Below are positions 56,787 through 64,000 of a stretch of 64,000 bases of DNA, one piece after another (within the stretch, counting starts at the first letter, position 1; the number at the start of each line of letters is the position of its first letter). A model generated the notes under the pieces. The model saw nothing but the letters and a program-made list of their open reading frames with translations. It searched no databases and had not been told where the DNA came from. The position numbers and the translations under genes are program-made. The DNA is from Bemisia tabaci (lineage: Eukaryota > Arthropoda > Insecta > Hemiptera > Aleyrodidae), in the NCBI RefSeq assembly GCF_918797505.1, contig NC_092800.1, positions 30,184,263 through 30,248,262 on the forward strand. The letters run 5' to 3'.

Positions 56787-58296
56787 TACAGTCCCAGTAT
56801 TCACCATAAATTGTCACCTTCCAGGCAATGCATCACAAGAGCCATGCTACGTCTCCAAATTTCCGCCGCCATTTTATTTTTTTACAAAGAAATTGATAAT
56901 TTTACTGAATATCATCGGCAGCACGGAAAAAATTTATGGGATTCTCTCAGAATTGTTCTTGAATCTTTCAAAATCTACTTATCTACTTAAATTAGTCCAA
57001 AATGCGGCATGTATGAGCATTCTGAAAGCGTACACTGTGTGACATTAAGTGAGACTTCTCATCATCAAGAATACATAAAAACTGAGGAAAAGTACAACTA
57101 AACTAGTGGTTGGCTTTTTTTATTTAACATACAAAAATATGAAAAGAAAAAAGCCACCGACAAAGGAAAGTATTCTTGTAATATCACCATCGAGATTGCT
57201 ATTATCATGTCGTTTTGGTTAGGTTATCATAATGTCCCCATTACTTTACAGTTAATTCCTGAATTTTAATGTCAAAACACCACTTAGACAAAAACTTTCC
57301 TCGTCATAATATTTTTGCTACATTTTCTCGATTTTTTCCTCACATTTTCCTAGCTCCTTTTGATTGGTTGAAATTCCCTGGATTGTCGTTTTCAAAGACT
57401 ACCCAATACCCTTTTCATTCAGTTTAAGTACTCAAAATCATGCCACCTCAAAAAGCTCCAATTACAAAAAAGCCTACTCTAGTCCATACGATTTCGCCGT
57501 GGGCTTGAAGTCAAACCACATCGTGGCCGGATATCCAAACCGCGGCTCCAAACCTGGAGGTCGGCAGACCACTCCGACTCCATGGATGAACCATAATAGA
57601 CGAGCACCCAGCAAAAGAACCCCCCACACATCCCCAAACATGAACCACGTCTCTCACCAACTCCAACACGACCGAAAGCTCACACCAAGATGCTCATAGC
57701 CCCGCCGGACACCTCCAAACAAGCCCGAGAGAAAAGAGCAGTTTGTACGTACGCATGTATCGGAGTTTGAAAAAAAGCCGCTACCGGTGTTTGAAGCCCA
57801 CAATGGTCCCGGACCCCGATACGAATTCAGGGTATTCAGGGCTCAACCGCCGGACTCGCGGCTCTCTGATTATGGTCGTAGTTAGTGAACTGGGTGCCAG
57901 CGCGAGGCAAGATTATTAATGAATCTTTTTTTCTTCTTCTTTTTTTATTCCGCGTGAACTGCTCCATAAGCCCCTCGTAGCGACGAGCCATAAGCAAAAG
58001 AATGATTCGTGCGTTTCGAGATGAGCCCCCGATTGTATGGGGGTATACGGTAACCGTGGCTCACGCGAAAAGGTGGATGGTGCCTGCTCGCGGGGGGACT
58101 GCCAAAGGATTTCGCTGTTTCATGCTGCCTGTAACAAGTGTTCAGGTGCCGGGCTGGCGTCGAGACTCAGACGCGATTTCCATGTCGTCATGTTTGGTTC
58201 GGTGTGGATGTGAATCACATCTCGACCCGCCGAGATTGCGCCGAAACAATAGCGTTACTGCGTTATTATGGAAGGCTTCGGGTGTAACGCGAGTCT
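56787..58296. other. No recognised gene
   Basis: A + strand open frame at 57364-57699 is Asn/Pro/Thr/His-rich in its second half, reflecting C- and A-rich composition. No domain was recognised. Confidence 0.4.
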
Positions 58297-59088
58297 CATT
58301 GGAAAAAAAAAAAAAAAACACATGAATTTAGAGTCCAGACTCTTAAAAACATCGACAAGAAAAAATACTCTTGATTCGATCAGATTTTTGCTTAAATCAA
58401 GAACCAAGCCTCTTCATTTGAGCGGATTTCCTTTTGATTTTAGCTTAAATCTGATTGAATCAAGAGTATTTTTTCTTGTCAATGTTTTTAAGAGTCTGGA
58501 CAATACCCCCTAGACTGACCATACCTAAACATTCGGAACTCATCTGTGAGTGTGTGAGTGCATCAGGTTGTGAGTTTTTACACAGGACCTTATGGGACGA
58601 GGTGAATAAGTGAAATTAAGAGTAACATGAGATGACTGGTGACCTTAAGTGATCTTTTCTTGGAAGTATAACATTCGTGGAACATAAATACCAAAAATTT
58701 GCCACTGAATCACTTTCCTGGCAGAGAATTTAAAACATTCAAGTGGATAACCACATCCCCCTCCCCTCCTCTCCATTCCCTTGACGGATGCAGTCCCTAT
58801 GTAGTATGTACTTCCACTATTAAATTTTTTTTTCCCACCCAGAAACAGATTCAGCCGCCGAAGTTAAATGCATTCAAGGCCTTCATACTTGAAGTTTAAG
58901 GGAAAAAATCCTTCCCCCGTCAAATTTTACTTTAAGGAGTGAAAAATAGCTTTTTTCAGGTTTTCCCCATAAGAGCCGTGTAAAACGTTACAACCAGATG
59001 TATTTTAACCTCAAAACAAATGTGTAGGTATGGTCAGTCTAGGGGGTATTGGTCTGGAATCTAGATTCAATGTGTTTTTTTTCCAGTG
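58297..59088. mobile_element. Family A MITE, copy 7, split by a 551-bp element
   Basis: Left end CATTGG plus A tract, then TTTAGAGTCCAGACTCTTAA. It is interrupted at AGAGTCTGGA, resumes at 59052 and ends TTTTTTTTCCAGTG. CT flanks both sides. Confidence 0.9.
58501..59051. mobile_element. 551-bp element with perfect 27-bp inverted ends
   Basis: CAATACCCCCTAGACTGACC then ATACCTA at the left is exactly reversed at the right, with further partial pairing. GTCTGGA occurs at 58494-58500 and 59052-59058. The other family A copies show the empty site. No coding capacity was seen. A 7-bp duplication (8 with one mismatch if extended) leaves the superfamily open; hAT or P-like is possible. Confidence 0.93.
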
Positions 59089-59182
59089 CTCTAATGGTGA
59101 TGTTTTATTCTTAATTTTATTCCAATGTGGCTGATATTGAAGGTCTCTAGGATGTTCCGAGTTTATAAGTTACCAATGGCTC

Positions 59183-59552
59183 TGGACGTATTTATGCTAA
59201 ATGGAACTACGTGGAAGTGGAAAGATGGGATGTGCTCGTTAATGGCCGGGCCATAAGAATGAATAGGAATTTTAAAGCGCCAGTGACGTCAGCGGTGAGG
59301 ACCGGGCTCGACGTTGACGAGGAGCTCGTCGATTTGTGCCTTTTAACCCATGAACTCTGTCCACAACGCTTTTTTCACATGCCCACGGCTCATGAGCTAG
59401 CGCTCAGTTCCTTTTGATTCAATTGAAAATCCCGCTTTTCCATTTTCTCAAAAGGAACTATATCCACTTTTACGTTGTTTCCTATCCAGCTCACCACGAG
59501 CGCACCCCATCTTTCCACTTGCACATAGTTCCTTTTAGCATAAATACGTCCA
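59183..59552. mobile_element. Palindromic element with 55-bp arms
   Basis: TGGACGTATTTATGCTAAAT then GGAACTACGTGGAAGTGG is reversed as CCACTTGCACATAGTTCCTT then TTAGCATAAATACGTCCA. GGAACTATATCCACGTGC near 36832 may be a relic of the same family. Confidence 0.78.
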
Positions 59553-60863
59553 TCTAAGAAGAACTTTACTGGTGTGATAGCTGTGGTCAATATTACTAGC
59601 ATTGAGGAACTGGTGTGTTGACGAAATCGTCGAATTGCGTTGAGTGTATCCGACACAAATTGACGATTTGATCGCTAACGGGTGGGGATCTCATCGTCAA
59701 ATGAGCGATCTGATTGCCGAAAGTTGGCCGGTGGATGTCAATTCCTGCTAGATATGCTGCACGTCAAATTCAACGACCTTTTCAATAACCATTTTCTTAT
59801 GGTAATGCAGTTAGTATGGTATTGACATAAGATAAAAAATGTTCAATAAAATATGAACAATTACGTTTTGACTTAGATTCATCCTGAAAAAAAGCGACGG
59901 AGATATTTTACGAGAGGATAATGGAAATAAAGGCGTTGACGAAGAGAATCAGAGCTGTCAGCTACCTTATGACTTTTAAGAAAACAGATACGTTTGAGTG
60001 CCACTCAGTACCAGGGTGCGTTGCAGACAGTGACGTTTATGTACGTTCGTACATGGACTGACAATGGATGCCTAAGTCATAAGTTTCCTTTCTCATAGAG
60101 AGCTCATAAAAATCGTAAACGCAAATGGTGAATGCCAAAGTAAACTTGCAATCTTTTGCCGACGATTTGTATTTTTGCAGGTCTCAGCGGACCACGTGAG
60201 ATTTATGGATTTAGCACCCAATTGCTTACCCTTGAAAATTACGCTCACCCTGATGAAGTTGAAGGTTGAGGGGTTGTATATAATTATGACAACGATTAAC
60301 GGCGTTCTCGCGAGGACGTATGGTTTTACTCGCGCGCGAAGGATACGGTGTTATTGCTTAATTTGACGGGCTCAAAGAATCTCACGTAGCGCGTGAGGAC
60401 TGTTGTAGTCACCCCACTCGTAACCTCATAGTATCAACTTTGAGGACCTTTGTTGCCAGACGCAAATGAATTTTGACATTTTGCTCACGACAATGATTGA
60501 CAGGCTTAAGGTTATTCAACTCCAACAAGTTTAAATTGACTTGATGGGGCTTACAAGAAGCGTAAAAACCTCAATGTAGGACCGCTATGCGCGCAAAATA
60601 ATGATACTACTATTTTAACTCTTAAGTACGCTTGTTGCATACCTCCTGAGATGAAGGCGCACTTCTTGCCGTGTTACTGATTACTTAGTACAGTGTGTCC
60701 TATTTTAAAAGTAACTCAGTGGTCATGATTTCATCATAGAAGATAGTTAATCCTGCCTCTCTTCTTGCTTCGATATTATTTTCCTAGGGCATTTACGTAA
60801 CTGAAAATACAACAGGGATTTTCCATCGGCAATAGCAGGTTGTGTATCACGCTTAAACTTCTA
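59553..60863. other. No recognisable gene
   Basis: Both strands read; only short frames without domains. Confidence 0.4.
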
Positions 60864-61209
60864 CACGGAGAAAAAGACTTCGTGTATTAGTTTTGAAGTT
60901 CAGATCATATGGATCTCTGAAGTTTTTGGATTCCGCATCCAAAAACTTGAGGTGCAGCTGTCGGATATTCGGTCAACCATTTTATACTTCGATACTTTGG
61001 TTGACTCTGTAGAATAGTTTCAAGTAGAATTAAAGTACCTCAGATATGAGCCGAACTTCGACAGCTAGTTCTCAAATTTTCAGGAGGGTAACCGCGAAAA
61101 ATCTCAGAAGTTTCATTCCTACGATTCGAACTTCCAAAAAATCCCATGAAAACGTTCCGTGGAGACAAGTCCCACTCCGGGTCTCACTCATGAAGCTTTT
61201 TTCTCCGTG
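60864..61209. mobile_element. CACGGAGAAAAA-type palindromic MITE, TA duplication
   Basis: CACGGAGAAAAAGACTTCGT to CATGAAGCTTTTTTCTCCGTG with TA at 60862-60863 and 61210-61211. Inner arms share GATCTCTGAAGTTTTTGGAT and AAACTTGAGGTGCAGCTGTC-type blocks with 62417-62721. Confidence 0.85.
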
Positions 61210-61240
61210 TATATTCGAAGAATTTTAATTTAAGAAATAT

Positions 61241-61689
61241 AATGGAGATGTTGCCTGTGTGAGGGATTTGCGATTTGACCATTGATTCTTTTATATAATT
61301 TCGCGAGAAACACTATGGTGCCGATGGTTTTCTCTGAAATCATCTCCCAAGCTCAAAAAAAGCTCTCAAAGTGAGGCCAAAATGAAGGGGATATCTAACC
61401 CTACCCTGAGAGTCCACCTTTACATCAAAACGAACTCTCCATGCAAAGATAGGGAGCAAATACATTAGCAGGGTTGCCGTGTTTTCAGTTTTGGAGTCCC
61501 CAAATAAAGTGGCAACCCTGCTAGGATAGGGTGGGATATCCTCTCCATTTTGGCCTCACTTTGAAAGCTTTTTTTGTGCTTGGGAGATGATTTCAGAGAA
61601 AACCAGTGGCACCATTGTGTTTCTCACAAACTTTTACATAAGAATCAACAGTTAAATTGCAAATTCCTCACACATGCAACATCTCCATT
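61241..61689. mobile_element. Family F long palindromic element, copy 2
   Basis: AATGGAGATGTTGCCTGTGT to ACACATGCAACATCTCCATT. It is shorter than copy 1 because part of the inner right arm (the segment matching TACATCAAGACAAACTCTCC) is missing. Confidence 0.87.
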
Positions 61690-62254
61690 CTCATTTTTCC
61701 TCGCAACTTTGCAAACGTCTCTAGATTTCAATGAGCCAATCACAATCCGACACCATCGCTATGCCCCCCGGGCAAGAGACCCCTGACAAGTCCTGTCCGT
61801 GGATGCTGCATGGGTGCTGGGGCTGGCGGCCGTAGCCGGGGTCTCGCTAATGACACTCGGGTCGCGGCGTCGAGGAAATGAATCCGTTGTTTTATATCAT
61901 CTTCGAGGAAGCCATTCGGAATTCCGTCGTCTTCCTGATTTGATCCGAGCGATAACCAACTTCTCAGACGTCCCGGCTTTCCTGAGATCCCACCATCCCC
62001 TCCCCCCTCCGCGTCCGAGAGAGAAGCACACGTTCATAAGGCCGTGCACGATCGTGATATGGGGAAGAGTTGACTCGCTCATGCCAGCCGTGGTCCCTAA
62101 TGGACTAACAGAGAGCGAGACGGGGTTAGAGATGAATCCAATGTAGGTTACTTTGTCATGATTTTACAACGGAATCGGTAGAAAAATGAAAAATTTCCGA
62201 ACTTGAGGCAGAATTGGAAGTTCACTTTCTTCATTTCATCACCCTCCTCACAAA
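61690..62254. other. CpG-rich stretch without recognised gene
   Basis: CpG-rich at about 61780-62080. One + strand frame looks signal-peptide-like at its start but lacks an ATG there. Confidence 0.4.
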
Positions 62255-62416
62255 AAAACTTAACTTCATTTCAATGTCGTCAAATTTACCCTCGCAAATT
62301 TCATTTTTATCAGGAGAATTCGGGGCATTTCTAACTAAAAATTTCACTTTCTCGTAAAAATGGCGTAAAAAATATTTAAGTCAATATTGCAACCTTGGGA
62401 TGGAGTTACGTTTCTT
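62255..62416. repeat. Family J repeat copy
   Basis: TTAACTTCATTTCAATGTCG then TCAAATTTACCCTCGCAAAT, ending TTGGGATGGAGTTACGTTTC where the next MITE begins. Confidence 0.65.
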
Positions 62417-62721
62417 CACAGGGAAAAAAACTTCGCGCGTGGGACGCAAAGTTGACGTCATATTGATCTCTGAAGTTTTCGAATCACGTATCTAAAAACT
62501 TGAGGTCCATCTGCCGAAGCTCGGGTCAGACATCGAGGCTCTTCGGTATGTACCGGAGTACTTCATATATGTGACCCGATCCCTTCGGTATCGAAGTACT
62601 TCAGGTGTCTGACCCGAACTTCGGCAGATGGACCTCAAGTGTTTAGATACGCGATCCGAAAACTTCAGAGATCCATGTGACCTCAACTTCGGGTCCCACG
62701 CACGAAGTTTTTTTCTCCGTG
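62417..62721. mobile_element. 305-bp full-length palindromic MITE
   Basis: CACAGGGAAAAAAACTTCGC to CACGAAGTTTTTTTCTCCGTG. Nearly the whole element pairs with itself; CCTCAAGTGTTTAGATACGC mirrors CGTATCTAAAAACTTGAGG. It is inserted in a family J copy; flanks TT and CT differ by one base. Confidence 0.87.
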
Positions 62722-64000
62722 CTCATTCGAAAAACAACAATTTGATCAAGTCCGAGCAAAATAAACCAAGTAAAAACTAAACCGAAAAGAAGAGGATTGA
62801 AGTCGGTGGCGAGGCGAGAATGGTCGATTATGCTGTATATTCCCTCGCCACTGGTTTTTTCGTGGATGAATCGGAGATTTCATGTACTGTTCCCTCACCC
62901 ATATTTTGCATACTTCAATCTAAAAGTTTAAAAGTGTACTCTAAACACAAATAGACTATTGATTCCATTTTCTGAAAATAACCTGATATTGATCAATATT
63001 TTGGAGTGTGGTCTGCGGAAGTAAAATCTTAGGTTTCACCTGAACCTCCTGAAATCGCATCGGAATCCACTATCAATACAAAGGGAGAAATCTAATTTTC
63101 CCCGAGGAGGGAGGCAACCCGGCGCGCACTCGTGGGCCCCGGTCTAATAGTGAAACAGTTCGGGTGTTCGAGTGTTGTCCATCACGATTCCCCTCATTTC
63201 CCTGTTTTTTCTCTCCCCAACCGAGAGCTAAGAACCGGGAAACCGACTCTGTCTGCAACAGAGATAGTTCCACTGATGACATTAATTTTTCATCTCGACC
63301 GCTCGTCGGTGCACAGTTGTCGCTTCCCTCCGAAGGGAGAACGGGATACCAAAGGGCTCCACTTGCCCCTGACCGATTTGGGTGCCCCGCGCCGGGAAAC
63401 TTATACGCATCATTTTCTTTTTCACACTTCTACCCCTGGCCTTTTTCTCGGCGCCCTCCGCTGACCCCCTTTTGTTTTAGCCGACTCTGTCGTTCTCACT
63501 CCTCCGTCGTTTTTCTTTCTCTTTTTCTCCTTTCTTCTTCCGAGACTTCGCGTTTCCGTTTCCGACGCTTCGTCATTTGTCTGCAACGCCTGTCAAAGTT
63601 TCGATGATCTCGGACGGAATTCGGACGCATCTTTGCACCGAGAATTTGTGCTTTACAGGGTGGGATTCACCGTTATGCTTATGAAGTATGCTTAGAAAAG
63701 TTGCCTAACCACCCAGGGGTACTTTGAAAATATAAGATGACACCTAAAAATGCTTACTGACGGAGTGTTTATAGATATACACGTGCTTATTTTAAATCAG
63801 ATCCTGAGACTATTATTGCCGGGTGCCCCTACTAAATACTGGATGCTTTTATGTGCTAGCTACCTTCAGTGAACGCATTCAAAAATTGGTCAAGTCGCGT
63901 GGAATTGAGAGGGACACACTGTAGCAGCTGCACCTATTACTGACTACAGTCCCTTTATACTGAGAGTCAAGACAACATCCCCTCATGGAGTCACAAACGG
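62722..64000. other. No recognised gene; GC-rich then pyrimidine-rich
   Basis: GC-richer from about 63090, with a C/T-rich tract at about 63400-63560. The + strand frame at 63164-63607 follows this composition and has no domain. Confidence 0.4.

Noticed and set aside
57364..57699. 111-codon + strand frame
   Set aside because: No domain; the second half mirrors local C/A-rich composition.
63164..63607. 147-codon open frame near the right edge
   Set aside because: Ser/Phe/Arg-rich translation of a pyrimidine tract; a second frame over the same bases is also open.
1..64000. CRISPR array, bacterial operons or phage genes
   Set aside because: No regularly spaced repeat-spacer structure, no ribosome-binding-site gene organisation and no dense coding; the window is eukaryotic.
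18543..64000. Hox-cluster microRNAs (mir-10 or mir-993 type)
   Set aside because: No TACCCTGTAG-type mature sequence was seen on either strand by eye.

Overview
The window looks like a stretch of insect nuclear genome, AT-rich and crowded with small transposon relics. The only gene I can name is the first coding exon of the Hox gene proboscipedia (pb, Hox2 class) on the + strand at 18029-18542. It carries the SQPSMAEF N-terminal motif and the EYPWMKEKKT hexapeptide region, then a consensus splice donor. No homeobox exon was recognised downstream, so 18543 to the window end is probably at least partly pb intron 1, and 1 to about 16.5 kb is probably upstream intergenic DNA. The species cannot be fixed from this; the Hox gene and the repeat style say arthropod, and the repeats remind me of hemipteroid insects (low confidence).

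Layout. 1-16.5 kb: nested MITEs, tandem arrays, one LINE fragment and two hairpins. 15.5-18.0 kb: tandem degenerate repeats leading into a CpG-rich promoter-like block (about 16.6-16.9 kb) and the probable pb leader. 18.0-18.5 kb: pb exon 1. 18.7-19.6 kb: two MITEs just inside the presumed intron. 19.6-25.4 kb: an interval almost free of recognisable repeats. 25.4-64 kb: dense nested non-autonomous DNA transposons, two more LINE fragments, a tRNA-headed SINE-like element with unusual GC hairpins, an 886-bp hAT-like element with a perfect 8-bp target duplication, and several isolated CpG-rich blocks with no recognisable gene.

Repeats. I use working names. Family A: about 220-260 bp, palindromic, ends CACTGG/CCAGTG, 2-bp target duplications, seven copies. 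Family B: about 250 bp, ends CTGCCGTGCTAAGGA, 4-bp target duplications, about ten copies. Family C: about 270 bp, ends GGCTGATTATTGAAA. Family D: about 270 bp, contains ACGTATCTC near both ends. Families F, J and K are smaller sets. Several other palindromic families share CAC-type ends and 2-bp duplications with A. Nesting gives relative ages: B sits in D, A sits in B, and a 551-bp element sits in A.

All calls come from reading the sequence by eye. Repeat boundaries without a target duplication are approximate to a few bases, and no database comparison was possible.
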